Shown piece after piece: positions 37,701 through 46,902 of a stretch of DNA of 64,000 bases (its first letter is position 1; the number at the start of each line of letters is the position of its first letter). The DNA comes from Anaeramoeba flamelloides (taxonomy: Eukaryota > Metamonada > Anaeramoebidae). The notes beneath the pieces are model-generated. The model saw only the letters and a list, made by a program, of their open reading frames with translations, searched no databases and had not been told where the DNA came from. A program made the position numbers and the translations under genes. The stretch spans positions 1,364,001 to 1,428,000 of the forward strand of contig JANTQA010000057.1 of NCBI GenBank assembly GCA_027625915.1, in the 5' to 3' direction.

Positions 37701-37922
37701 TAATTTGATTTCAATTTTTTTTTGTGTTTCTTCCTCATTATTTATTGAATTGTTTTGTTCATCAATCTCATAATTTAATGTAAATAATAATGGTAATGTT
37801 TCAATTTCGGTATTTTCATCTTTCTCTAAATATCTTCGGTAATTCCATTGAATAATTGTAAAATCGTTGACTAGAGACCTTACAGATTCAGTAACGAATG
37901 GTTTTATAATTTGTCCTTTTTT
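31788..37922 (-). CDS. DOCK-family guanine nucleotide exchange factor (DHR-1 and DHR-2)
   Basis: One open exon of 2,044 codons runs from an acceptor TAG (intron side ends at 37923) to the stop at 31788. It has no ATG near its 5' end, so a short first exon upstream is missing. Residue numbers are from the exon start. DHR-1/C2 lies at ~375-545: NLYVYPLNASLNNYKGIKI, IFYGQNF, DEIKLNLPLVITPEHHLLF, IGYSICHI. This is followed by helical repeats, Gln/Asn-rich inserts and a KSPKSPKSPKSP stretch with an Asn-Asp tract. DHR-2 lies at ~1525-2010: LRLTWLQNLVKYHLENDNCI, EAAFGYIHIAAM, then LLVTGTLLASVNEGPFKVCQ, whose Val in SVNEGP sits where DOCK proteins carry the nucleotide sensor. DHR-2 activates Rac/Cdc42-type GTPases; DHR-1 binds phosphoinositides. 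HHLLF in DHR-1 favours the DOCK-C/D (zizimin) side, which is inference. No SH3 domain is visible in this exon. Expected role: actin remodelling and cell movement. Confidence 0.93.
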   Translation of the reverse strand, partial: KKGQIIKPFVTESVRSLVNDFTIIQWNYRRYLEKDENTEIETLPLLFTLNYEIDEQNNSINNEEETQKKIEIKLKDVNETILKRFKPKFLELRSKEREEDYLDLFETFSNYQVGKIVSDHRLCPKAIDRGEYFRFLLEPIKLQLSIELEPIFFSLCLFDVEHKCKLTENYYFQLNSPKILEKFSEFLIKDPHPSTDIKKSMFQLSHRTNKIFIVIRAYKIFSGNYDDSIQPYIKNLSEKNLAKYKLNIYHIWEKLNKYRQPFFWTSSQLFNDKLEYFIEPNTNLLHFNSLIRTNQEITDEDIINNLLIQIKNPTRKQKTIQGKITLKITPLSSNTILPYTLDPSLNYLKPNYDKTDQRSKRKSEKNKNRNPKKLNDQKEEQEIVRKIYEFSILTLMYPYLGFVNNLYVYPLNASLNNYKGIKIKNVGIQVQYLENDSSLKNTGLPIFYGQNFENKMKTSLFFKIQYHQKNPKFCDEIKLNLPLVITPEHHLLFKIYNINNKISSKQKKKKKEIQIDTLIGYSICHILQPDGLISRKESFPILVNLPEQNYIHSQEFFQSKNQSKNHLNIKLNLISSVYPQDTFLNTFFNNYKIEGTSNIQKMQALKSLKYTSPEILIKYFPTIMNMLFSLLCDKSQLDMNLYIFKTLSYVVQHINNHDPKIKNSVIRSYIWYHFNKMKKSRYPIFQVVISQWINLLKLKYEKEIIHYNSSVNVNEDEKIDLTKAINESTQNQNQNQKQNQSQDKNQSNQNQDKNQRKGKGKVRRKSWNKRKSQNLTDVIHQNNEKLNKNIDESNNKQNNTTTNNNGLDNGNNQNQKEEEKKTSEDAIEKIFEVTNFEITIEYFFFEVIIKSLRLYLNKTEKMEKESNKEKWLSEKIKKSIFVLIKLLIIKTSTLNEKRSLELTKQIAWFIKDLYYFIELETITKLTRLFLDNFNKLKPKVIHKNKFLVLKFYFLSILADHEHYLAFNSYVIPILNKFPYLIDYIENYSFISSLILREIYNSFNLLNNSEIRIKSIALIRDLLNKHYTDERFNSEIKFRQTIAKLYFPLILICIEKKKYLNQFSYDETRNLYISILFILKHIEKKYLCKWWNSETFVHKTGFFGILTFCSKTFNYTINKKGNRNSNNNIRSSNTNDKEYDFINTNDVDNLNVTNMQNTPRSPRNVKSPKSPKSPKSPQSLNTNDLSKSNKNQFNSQSQKNNNENNNYNLENNSNGNDNDNDDNDNDNDNDNDNDNHNNGNNNQNNRLEANETNENAYKKKKKSKRGITPIRSKIFKKHNVYRTLKKAKKKKKKTQTRSKNIKQFSTINFSNRPTLFNDSDRMKNLSYQTNLIIIGIIEKFMEKFKKQLQKEDLKQEKSIIKYLFQILINLTKNNLSYNFIKHLYGTFTIFLNFFHQIIFNQTNDFIIELSSIAFLHSVSQNKETRNSANSLLYLILETSFNQSNNFNRTKIQIIISFSKLVGNLEQFKTDYYTKITLKTLNALVQRKKVKSNLNFVNEILELTKTLSNILKDSMKLKKYKYDKEMTADLLLSIANSYNHVPELRLTWLQNLVKYHLENDNCIEAAFGYIHIAAMTSEYLFKLNPNHYWIPQGCQSFKKISRNLLQEKINITSKEIENIGHNTFFREEFITEMIDLSIDQLKKMKLYEIAFELYKLCLKIYEFRLDYRKISEVFGELKRFYGELTILQGVNQDRMFSIYFRVAFFGKNLLGEMHNKEYIYRENATVRLGDIVNRLTLQLKKKFDKKKNNSSNNVQKKASDGNYEQDDEFCEVKPSKEKNENNSLIQILPSSHKINPKELDPNKIYLQITSVYPFFSKHSKYHRRNKFEQTHQISRFTFDSPYTLSGSKKDFEDISQLYLKKTTLTVNGRFPYLKKRLEVVDQNTKTIEPIDVQINIIKKKIIQIETELSKTQKNINTIHLLVTGTLLASVNEGPFKVCQVFLGNPRKYPKEKLTELRNVFKELLPTLKKALQQSDFRIKSNQIQLQEMMEKGYQTLEEHIKPYIVEGGPSKEFLLSQRGKQKSNIKLAHKLSVAMNMGSLDQNTKK

Positions 37923-38601
37923 CTATAAGGGTTGTTTTTGAATTTTTTTTATTTTTTTTATAAAGGTTTTTGATCATTAATTTTTTTGTTATTTTTTTGT
38001 TATTTTTTTATTATTATTTTTTTATTATTATTTTATCATTTTAATTTTATTATTTTAATTTTTTTATTATTAATTTTTATTTTAATTTTTTTAAAGAAAT
38101 GGCAGAAAAAAGAAATTAAAACAAAGTAAGAAACACTAATTATTATAATGAAAAATATTTTTTTGGATATAGTAACAATAACTCATTCGTGACTAAAAAT
38201 TTTAGATCTTGAAGAAATTAAATATAATATTATCCAACTCTTGTTACCTTCCCCCCGTTAAAAGGTGCCGTAATCAATTTGTATTGAGTTTATAAGTTTT
38301 TTAATCTGGCAAATTTTTTAAAATAAAATTTTTCTCATTTTTCAGTTACTTTTTTTTTTGTTTATACAAAGTCTTTTTAGTTTATTTTAATTATTATTTA
38401 GGAAAAATTTGATTTCTTTTATCATTATAGATTTTGAAAATTGGATGATAAGTATTTTTTTCTTTTTTTTTTGAATTCATAAGCCATCAAAACATTTATA
38501 TATATAAATATATATATATATATTAAGGAGTTGATTTTTATGAAAAAAATAGAAATTAAAAAGAAAAATTATATAAATATTTTATGAGCCAATTAGCTTT
38601 T

Positions 38602-38635
<34 letters not shown>

Positions 38636-40398
38636 ATATGTAATTCTTTTGCAAATTTTTTTTTATTGCAAGATATATAATCACAAAGTAAAAACTTGTT
38701 ATTATAATGTTTTTGGAATAGTGTGAAAATGATTGTAGAAAGATCGCATTCATTTAGATTGGAATTTTCTTTGGATCTTCAATTGAAGATTAAAATGAAC
38801 ATCATTTTTTTTTTTTTCAATTGAAACCAAATAATTTTAATTTTTTAATTTTTGAAAGAAAATTTATAGATTTATTAGATTTACTTGATACAGATATCAA
38901 CTGTTCCCTGATGTGTATTATTCTACTTATTTTTTATTTGTTTTTAAAAGGTAAATTATAAAAAAATAATTGATATTTGTAAATTTTTTGGGTTCTCATT
39001 TGACAGAAATAAGGTTTATATCATAAATAAATTTTGTTTAAAAATAAAAACAAAAATAAAATTCAACTTTTTTGGCAAATTAGAACTCATTGTTTTTTTA
39101 TCACTTTTTTAAAGTTTTTGATAAGTATTCTTAAAAATGTTTTTACATGAGGTGAATTTTTTACAGGCTGGTGCGAGCTAGATTTCGATAAAAAAAAAAG
39201 AAATGTGTTTATTTTTAAAAAAAAGAGATTATGGGAACTAATATAATATTTATATTTTATCAAGTATCATTGTTTAATGTTATCTGGGTGTTATAGTTGG
39301 GTTACTCTCTTAATTGTTTAATACTTGTTTTGTGTAGATTTATTCAATTGAAATTTCATTAAAATCTTTAGTAAAGAGTGAAATTAATTATGATCTGGTA
39401 AATTAAAAAGTGGATATTATTCCAGTTGTAATAACTAATTGTACATTAAATTGCAAAAAATTAAAAAAAGAAAATACCCATTGATAATTATGGTTATTGA
39501 ATAACTTGAATCTTCCATTAAATTATTTATTTTCAAGCGAGAAAATTTCTTTTTTTGTATTTTGTTAGGTTTTTTTTTTTTAATTTTAAAAAATTTTAAA
39601 AAAAAAAACAAAAACTAAGCACCCTACAGCACTTCCCAGTATCGCTATTTCTATAAAAAATGATGAAAATCTTTTGTGATTACTAATTTAAAGTTAACTT
39701 TGCATAATACTTTTTGAAATTTAAATGAGATAAAAGTTCAACTGATGATCCTTTTTTTTAATTTTGAAATTTGGCTTTCCCTAGAAAAATATCTTTTCGT
39801 TTAGGATTCTTAGTACACACTTTATACATAATATGTAACATAAAAAAGAACCAACCAAAAATATAGAGAGATAAAAAAAATTACAATCCACTTATTGGAA
39901 ACACTATTTTGTAAATGAAAAGAAAAATAGGAAATGAAGTGTAAATTTTTCCCCATTTGTTTTTCAAATACTGTGCATGTGTAAAAATTGATGTTTTAAT
40001 TTTTCAAGTTTTTTTAATACATTTGTAAATTTTCCAAAAATTATCATACTTTTGAGATATATCTAAAGAAGAAAGGGAACTTGTCCTGTTTTTAAACTTT
40101 TTAATAACTTCACTTAGAATAAAGATTATTCGTTAATAAGAGATCTTTGATCAAAAATTATTTGTAAAGATATTTAACAATTTAAGTTGGAATATCCATT
40201 TTTCAAATCGATTTGTTTTAAATTTAATAGTAAAAAATTTGAAAATTTTTATTTCACATTTAAAAGGCTACAGTTTTGCATTTCAAAAGCATTTTAAATA
40301 TAATAAATATCTTTCAAATGGGGAATCATTATTTTGACTATTAAAAGAATTGTTTGTTGATTTTAAATTGGAAAAAATTATTTTTTTGTTTGTTTTTC
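37923..40398. other. Non-coding: upstream region/first intron of the DOCK gene, with repeats
   Basis: The start exon of the DOCK gene should lie here on the minus strand or beyond. One candidate donor (GTAACA near 38251) follows a short GC-richer stretch (38252-38275), but no clean ATG exon ends there, so I leave it open. A T run of about 31 lies at 38604-38634. Bases about 38620-39006 match about 50830-51366 (element with CAGTCAAAG ends) as a truncated relative. Bases about 39925-39970 resemble an arm of the 164 bp palindromic element. Confidence 0.45.
39564..39620. repeat. Detached hairpin of the GTTAGG array family
   Basis: GTTAGG followed by a T run, AATTTTAAAAAATTTTAA and an A run ending ACTAAGCACC forms a hairpin like type A of the array 0.8 kb downstream. 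It has the same outer motif and a similar trailing GCAC... sequence. Confidence 0.55.
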
Positions 40399-41247
40399 CG
40401 TTAGGTTTTTTTTAATTTTTGAAATGAACCGAAAATTTAATAAATTTTCTGTTTATTCCAAAAAGTAAAAAAAACCTAGGACACTTAACGTTAGGTTTTC
40501 CAGAATTCAAAAGAATTGAGGAAAATCTTTGATTTTTCTCTATTCTTTTAAATTCTGGAAAACCTAGGACACTCCCGTTAGGTTTTTTTTAATTTTTGAA
40601 ATTAACAGAAAATTTTTGAAATTTTCGGTTTATTCCAAAAAATAAAAAAACATGCAGTTAGTTTTTCCAGAATTCAAAAGAATTGTGTAAAATCTTGATT
40701 TTTCTCCATTCTTTTGAATTCACGAAAACCGCCGTTAGCTTTTCTTGAGTTTTCTGTTTATTTGAAAAAACAGTAGATTTTCGTTAGGTTTTTTTGATTT
40801 TTCTATTTATTTAGATTTTCGTTAGGTTGTTTTTACTTTAGAAATAAACAGAAAATTTTAATAAATTTTCGGTTTATTTCTAAAGTAAAAAAAAACCTAG
40901 AACACTTCAGAAATAAAATAGAAAACCTCAAAAAAAACCTAGAACACTTCACAAATAAATAGAAAACTCAAAAAAACCTAACGAAAATCAATAGATTTTC
41001 GAAATAAAACAGAAAACCTCAATAAAAGCGCGGTTAGGTTTTTTTTAATTTCTGTAATTAAAAAAAAACGCCTTTAGCTTTTCTAGAATTTAAAAGAATT
41101 GAGTAAAATCAAAGATTTTTCTCTATTCTTTTGAATTTTGGAAAAGCTAGGCACTCTACGGACACTTTTCGTTAGGTTTTCCAGTATTCAAAAGAATCGA
41201 GGAAATTCATAGATTTTACTCTATTCTTTTGTATTCTGGCAAACCTA
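40399..41247. repeat. Array of alternating hairpins with shared TTAGGTTTT / AAAACCTA ends
   Basis: At least eight palindromic units stand head to tail. Type B units (40489-, 40657-, about 41073-, 41170-) read TTAGGTTTTCCAGAATTC ... GAATTCTGGAAAACCTA with a 4-8 base loop. Type A units (40399-, 40576-, 40820-, and a short one at 41032-) read TTAGGTTTTTTTTAATTTTT ... AAAAACCTA with a different stem. The order is A, B, A, B, a nested A inside a larger inverted pair (left 40733-40819, right 40900-41031), short A, B, B. Adjacent units are separated by GGACACT plus a few bases before the next CGTTAGG; spacing is 76-90 bp in the first four. Stems reach ~35-40 bp. No open frame is maintained, and no A- or B-type copies were noticed elsewhere except 39564-39620. 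Confidence 0.9.
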
Positions 41248-41832
41248 GTATATGGAATATTTATCATTAGTGATTTTTTTTTTTTCTCTATTTCGGTTTT
41301 ATTAGATGCGTTCAGAATTTTCAAAACTATTGGATATTATCTATTCAAAGTAAAAATATCTAAAAGTCGAATTTAACCAAAATTCATTTCACAAGTGTTT
41401 TGGAGAATTTTACATAAAAAAAACACCTTTTTATCTCAACTAGAGAGTTTTAAAAATCGTGCTACTACCAAAACAACAATAAATGCAATATTCCTCAAAA
41501 ATTTTGAAGTTTAGAAATGTTTTATTATATTGTAAATAAACTTTATTATAACAAGGACAAAATGTTAGATAAATGAAATTGTAGTTTTGTCTCACTTGTT
41601 TTTCATAAATTTTATTTTTTCATACAAGCGATGTGTAGCAAAGCACAATTTTCGTTTTTCGTTTTGTTTGTGACGTCGTAGTACCTCTTTCAAGAATTAG
41701 TGAAATTCGATTCTTTGTTTATTTTGAAAATTTTGTTTTGTGTTTTGAATTGTGAACAAAAAAATTGAATGCCACTCATTTATTATCATAACCAAATTTT
41801 GTTCTCCACAATTTCTTTTCTTTTTTGGAAAG
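41248..41832. other. Intergenic right of the hairpin array
   Basis: AT-rich with no feature recognised until the exon-like block at 41833. A slightly GC-richer patch (GTGACGTCGTAGTACC) occurs near 41670-41690. Confidence 0.4.
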
Positions 41833-42039
41833 TGGGAACAAAGAATTGATCAGAAATTTTACAAAGCAATCGTTAAGAGAGGTCACAGATCATTTACTTT
41901 TTCATTGTTAACTTTTGGTTGGGAATTAAATTTTTATCTTGATTTTTTTTTTTTTTTTTTGAATGAATTATCCAATTATTTGGTGACATCCCAAAGCGAA
42001 GACATTTTGTTCTTTTTTAAAAGTAAAAAGAAATATTGA
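41833..42039 (+). CDS. Exon-like fragment with a SANT/Myb-like start
   Basis: After an AG preceded by a T-rich tract the frame reads WEQRIDQKFYKAIVKRGHRS, matching the first-helix spacing of SANT/Myb domains (W....D..FY.AI...G). It continues open, partly Phe-rich from a T run, to a stop at 42037-42039 (...LVTSQSEDILFFFKSKKKY). There is no in-frame ATG, so a 5' exon would be needed; part of the T-rich stretch could itself be intronic. It may be a true exon of a chromatin protein, a relic, or coincidence. Confidence 0.3.
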   Translation, partial: WEQRIDQKFYKAIVKRGHRSFTFSLLTFGWELNFYLDFFFFFLNELSNYLVTSQSEDILFFFKSKKKY

Positions 42040-42434
42040 AATTTATAACTAAAAGATTTTTGGTTCATTTCTTTTTGAAAATATCAAACAAAAGAGAAAT
42101 TTTGTTTCATCGATAATGAGGAAAAAATTATTAACTTTATGAAGGAGAAAATTTTAAATTATTTCAACCACTTTGGATAAACCACAAAAATAATTCTAAT
42201 TTTGTTTTTTTGGAATTTGTGTTTTAATTGAAGGGTGTTAATTTTAATTTTACTTTCAAGTTCAAAGGGAAAAGAAACCAAAAAACAAAAATAAAAAAAA
42301 ATAATAACAAAAAAGAAAAATTATTTTTTTTTTCATTTTGAAATGAAGCATAAACCAAAATTTCAAATTTCTTGTTTTCAAATTGTGATTGGAGGAGACT
42401 TTGTTTAAAACCGAAAAAACAAAAAGGAATTTAC
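42040..42434. other. Short non-coding stretch
   Basis: No supported feature. It would contain the intron following the small minus-strand exon at 42435-42605 if that exon is real. Confidence 0.4.
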
Positions 42435-42605
42435 CTTAAAGGGTATTATTTTTTCAATTGTTTCTAAAGGCCGAGGTTGAATTATCACATCAGAGTCGTC
42501 AGAGGGTAAACGTAGAAATTTTGGGTATCGGCTTGGTTTTATTGATTTCCTGATATCGTTGATTGATGGATGTTTTTTTTTTGAGTGTTTTGTTGTATTT
42601 GACAT
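42435..42605 (-). CDS. Short ATG-initiated exon of unknown protein
   Basis: From ATG 42605 the frame encodes 57 residues (MSNTTKHSKKKHPSINDIRK, then SIKPSRYPKFLRLPSDDSDV ...) and reaches AAG|GTAAAT, a good donor, at 42434. A basic, proline-containing N-terminus followed by PSDDSD looks coding. I could not find the next exon on the minus strand. No family recognised. It may instead belong with the decayed piece at 42719-42961. Confidence 0.35.
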
Positions 42606-42718
42606 CACTCAAGCGGATTCTGAAATGGTGGTTAAAACAATAAAAAAAAAAAAAAACAGTGAATTGAAAAAATGATTTTAGTAAAATTTTATCAAACCCG
42701 AAGTAGTAAATTGAAATT

Positions 42719-42961
42719 TCATTTACAAACACAATAAAAAGTTGCCCAACAATTAGAAACCAGCTTACTTTCAATAGGTTCTAATAGCATCCTTATCGCA
42801 ATAATTGTCAAAGTTAATTCCTCAAAAGTTGAAAGATTTCTAAAAATAATTGATCTTATTATAGGGTTGAAGTCAGGTTTTAAATTTACTGTGAACCAAT
42901 TAAAACAAAGCCCTTCTTGATAGCCTTGGATAACAAATTTTTCTCGATTTACGTTTATGTT
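42719..42961 (-). pseudogene. Possible retroelement gag-like fossil fragment
   Basis: A minus-strand segment encodes KFVIQGYQEGLCFNWFTVNL ... STFEELTLTIIAIRMLLEPI. The spacing of a GL-containing helix, a FNP/LSTFEEL turn and a following helix is reminiscent of LTR-retrotransposon Gag. It is a broken fragment of uncertain age, with no polymerase, integrase or terminal repeats recognised nearby. The family call is a weak inference. Confidence 0.25.
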
Positions 42962-43506
42962 CAAAAAGTATCAAGAGGTAAATCATGAATTAGAATCATT
43001 AGAAAATGAGAACAAATTTTCAGAAATGTTTTGTTCTTCTTGTCCAAGTCAAGTTGAAGACCAAAAATGAAAAATAGACTGAAACTTTCAAGTTGTTTGA
43101 TTATAAAACCTATAATTCAATACTTTGAAATTTGATTGCGGATAAAAGATTTTGTTTATTTGGAATTTATAATCAATTTTTTTTGTAAAATAATTCATTA
43201 TACAATTAGTTTCAACAATTAGATTATTTGAATACACTTTTAAAGATATTAAATTATGAACTCAAGAGGTGAGATATGAAAAAACTTGTTCTCAAAACTA
43301 ATTTCTATACTTTTATCATTTATTTTTATTTTTGTAAATCACAGATTTATGGATTGTTTATTTTTCCTAAAAATAATGATTGGTTGTCAGAGATTCTCTT
43401 GAACAAGAATTATCTCTGATAAGAAAGTAATATACTTGGGAGTTAGGTTAAAATTCAAATTAGTTCTTCCTTTTACGAAAAATAAGAAATAAAAAGTAAA
43501 AAACTA

Positions 43507-43983
43507 CAGTGGTGTAACTAACCCGTGTTTTTTATTTTAACCCATTACTAAAATTTAACTCATGCAAAAAATATTGGCTGACTCTAGAAATAAAAGAAAC
43601 AAATCAATGGGATGAAAACAGTATATAAACAAGAAATAGGGTTCTTTAAATAAATTTTAAAAAAGAATTATGAAGATATGGAAAGATTAAAATGTAATTT
43701 TTTGACAAAAAAAATGAGAATAATTTCATTTTTTGAATTTTTATAAAAAAAATCATTTAATCTCACAAATTTTGTAAATATGATGAAATTTTTGAAACAA
43801 AAGCATTTAATATAATTGAGCCATTTGGATTAATCAAAGATCTAACCTCTAAAGTCAATTTGGTTCTGAATCAAGAATCTATAAGTGATTTCTGGTCTTC
43901 CAATACCCAAGTCTGAAAAAAAAACATGAGTTAAATTTTAGTAATGGGTTAAAGGTTGTCTGAACGGGTTATTTCCACCACTG
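43507..43983 (-). mobile_element. TA-insertion MITE, copy 2 (inverted relative to copy 1)
   Basis: It is 477 bp, the same length as copy 1, with ends CAGTGGTGTAACTAACCC and GGGTTATTTCCACCACTG and TA on both sides (43505-43506, 43984-43985). Reverse-complemented, it aligns with copy 1 along its length at roughly 90% by eye (for example AAAATATTGGCTGACT and GAAATAGGGTTCTTTAAAT). Confidence 0.87.
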
Positions 43984-44119
43984 TATAATTAACTTTACTT
44001 AAAAAATGTTTTTGTAAAGAATTTTTATTCCTTCAACAAAAAGTTGAATAGAGATCCGATCTAATCTTGTAATTGAAATACAATTTCCATTAAACAGAAA
44101 AAAGTGAATGAGTTTGTGC

Positions 44120-44657
44120 AGTTTATTTTCCAATAAAAAGATCAATTTTCAATCAACTTTTCAAAAAAATTAGATGGGTATAATGATAAATAAATCAGCA
44201 AAAGTTTCCAATTCGATATAAGAGAGAATAATAGAAGTTCTTTAATGAATTAGACCGATGAAATTTAACTCTATAAATCTTTTTTTTGGAAAGGTGAATA
44301 AAAATTATATTCTACTTATTTTGTAACAAATAATATTTGTGAATAACTCCATTTTAAGGGAGTAAGAGTAAACTGTTTCGAATAAAAATTCCACATACTC
44401 ATTTCCAAAAATTTTCAAACTTAAGTACATCCCTTACTATTTGTTGAAAAATAAATAGAACAAAATCTTCATTCAGCCTCTCCAAAAAAAAGATTTATAG
44501 AGTTAAATTTCATCGGTCTAATTCATTAAAGAACTTCTATTATTCTCTCTTATATCGAATTGGAAACTTTTGCTGATTTATTTATCATTATACCCATCTA
44601 ATTTTTTTGAAAAGTTGAACGAAAAATTTGATCTTTTTATTCTGCAATTAACAGTAT
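44120..44657. repeat. Young fold-back repeat, arms ~200 bp
   Basis: The left arm (about 44120-44330) and right arm (about 44447-44657) are reverse complements and almost identical over ~150 bp (from CTTTTCAAAAAAATTAGATG through CTCTATAAATCTTTTTTTTG). The right end reads AATTAACAGT, shared with the element at 10918-11242. The near-identity implies a recent origin or gene conversion between the arms. No open frame. Confidence 0.87.
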
Positions 44658-46902
44658 TGTAGCCCAGTGTATTTAAATAGGTTGATTCACATTAAAATAT
44701 TTTTTTATTGTTTTTTCACATTGTTGAAAAAACAGTTTCCAAAAAGTTAATCCTAGTTTCAAAATAAAAAGACTTGTTTCTTTTTTCGAAAAGGCTTCAA
44801 ATGAATAAATCAAAGAAACTTGACAATAAATAATGTGTAAATATGATTTTGGTTACATAAAGTTCTATTATCAAAAGGGACATTATACAAAACGAACAAT
44901 TATCTTTCAATTGTACAAGAAAAAATAGTTTCAAATTTTTAAGCAAATTTATATTCAAAAAATTCAAGTAAAGTATGAAAAATTTTTTTAAATTAATGAA
45001 AAATTAAACAAACCAAAATAGATTATTATAAAATTTTCTGAAAATATTCAGATGTTTACCTTCAGAATTTATTTAATCTTTGGTATACTACTGGGTACTT
45101 GATTTGGATGTTGTAGATGAACCAAGAAGAAAAAAAGCTAAAGGTTTATTGAAAAAGGTCTTTATCTCCCTGTTAATGTTTTATTTTATGACTCTAACTT
45201 TTGTCTTTTTGTTTTTTCTTTTCTTTTCATTTTGTTTTTTCCTAATTACATCATAGTTAAATAGATCTAAAATTTTTTTTTGAAAGATTGATATAAGATT
45301 AAAGTATGTGTGTGTCAAATAGAAAAATCACAAATTATATTCGTAGATGAGATCTTAATCTTTGATCGATCAATAATTGTTGATGAAATTTAAAAAAATA
45401 TAGCAGTACTATTAAAAACAAATTAAAGTTATTAAAATTTTTTCCAAAATCTATATAAACAAGTATAATTAATCTCCAGAAATATCATTTCTAATTGTTT
45501 TGTGAAGATCTTTGGGATTTTGTTCAACAAACCTTTAATAAAATAATTGGATCTTGAAATAAAAACTTTCTTTTATTTTGGATAATATCAGTACATATTT
45601 TTATTCCTCTTGTTTCATAATTTTGAAACTTTGATATTGGCAGTTTTGAGTTTTCAAAATGAAATTCTGTTTATGTTATTATTTTTATTACAAGATCTAT
45701 CGTCCCTTATTAAAGTCATTATTTCTCAATTAAGTTTTAGTTTGAAAAGGATCAATTGTGAATCAGCCAAATTACCGATCAAAAATAATGTTTAATTTTT
45801 TTTCCTGTTACACCCATTTCCCACAAAACAATTTTATTCAAAGATATTCCGAATTATAAAGAGAACTTGAGAATTTTTAAAATTTCTTTTTTATTCTTTT
45901 TCACATTTTTAACAGAAGAGTTAACACCTCTTCTCAGTAGATAATTCCCAAACTGTATATTCCTATTGAACACAGATTAATAAAAAGTGAGTAACATAGG
46001 TTTTAAACAGTATTGATATGACTGATCAAAAGGGTGAGATAAATAAATTGTGATGCTATTTTTTCAATATCGATTTGTCACTTTTCTAAAGTGGCAGAAT
46101 ATTGGTAAAAATATAAATAGAAACAAATGATCCAAAAATGTATATTATTAAATAAATAAATGACACAAAAAAATTACAAAACATTCAATATTATTTTTTT
46201 ATTACCATTCTTTAATTGAAATTTTTTCAACTCAATTTTGATTTTTTATTTTTTATTTCGAAAGAAATGTATTTAGAGTTTATTAAGGCTTTTTTTTTTT
46301 TCAATTTTTGTTTGGATCTTTTCATATAAAATACTTTAAATACTACCCAGTCATTATTATTTTTTAAATTCTAATTAATAAACGTTTCATTTTATTTCAA
46401 AGTTTATCAGGAAGAGAATAATTAAATTTGTAAAAATGGAATTTAGAAAATAATTTTAAAAGATATGGAATTTTTTCAGCTCGAAATAAGTAAAATGGTA
46501 AATCAAATTGAACTCAAAATTTTTGTCAATTTATACGGAGATTGGCAGTTATCATAAGATATATGTATTCTTTTTGAATAACACTAGTTTTTTCCTTCAA
46601 AAGAATCGATTTTTGAAACCAAAAATTAATTAGTTTATTCTAATTAATTCAATATCAAACCCATATAAACAATAAATTAAATTCGCATTATGTTATTTTT
46701 TACTTTTACAAAAAAGAAAGTATGAGCATTCTGTAAGGATTTTTATTTTTTGCTGTTCCTTTTCAACTAAATTAATTTATTTTTTAAAAAAAAAACATCA
46801 AAATAAGACATTATCATCAATCGCAATTTATTTTTTCAATTAGATTAACTTTTGATTTCCTAAGAACAGGTTTAAAACTATTGTTCAATTATTATTCAAA
46901 AA
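44658..46902. other. Gene-poor, dispersed repeats
   Basis: Bases about 44800-45170 match about 18680-19020 in direct orientation (diverged). A plus-strand open frame at 45589-45795 (NFETLILAVLSFQNEILFML ... CESAKLPIKNNV) lacks an ATG; it could be an exon relic of a helical-repeat protein but is unsupported by neighbours. No other feature recognised. Confidence 0.4.

Noticed and set aside
40399-41247. Integron attC-site array (units start GTTAGGT, fitting GTTRRRY, and form hairpins)
   Set aside because: The right ends read ACCTAGG rather than the RYYYAAC partner, there are no cassettes or integrase, and the context is plainly eukaryotic.
40399-41247. CRISPR array
   Set aside because: There are no constant direct repeats alternating with unique spacers of fixed size; the units are themselves palindromes of two types, and no cas-like genes occur.
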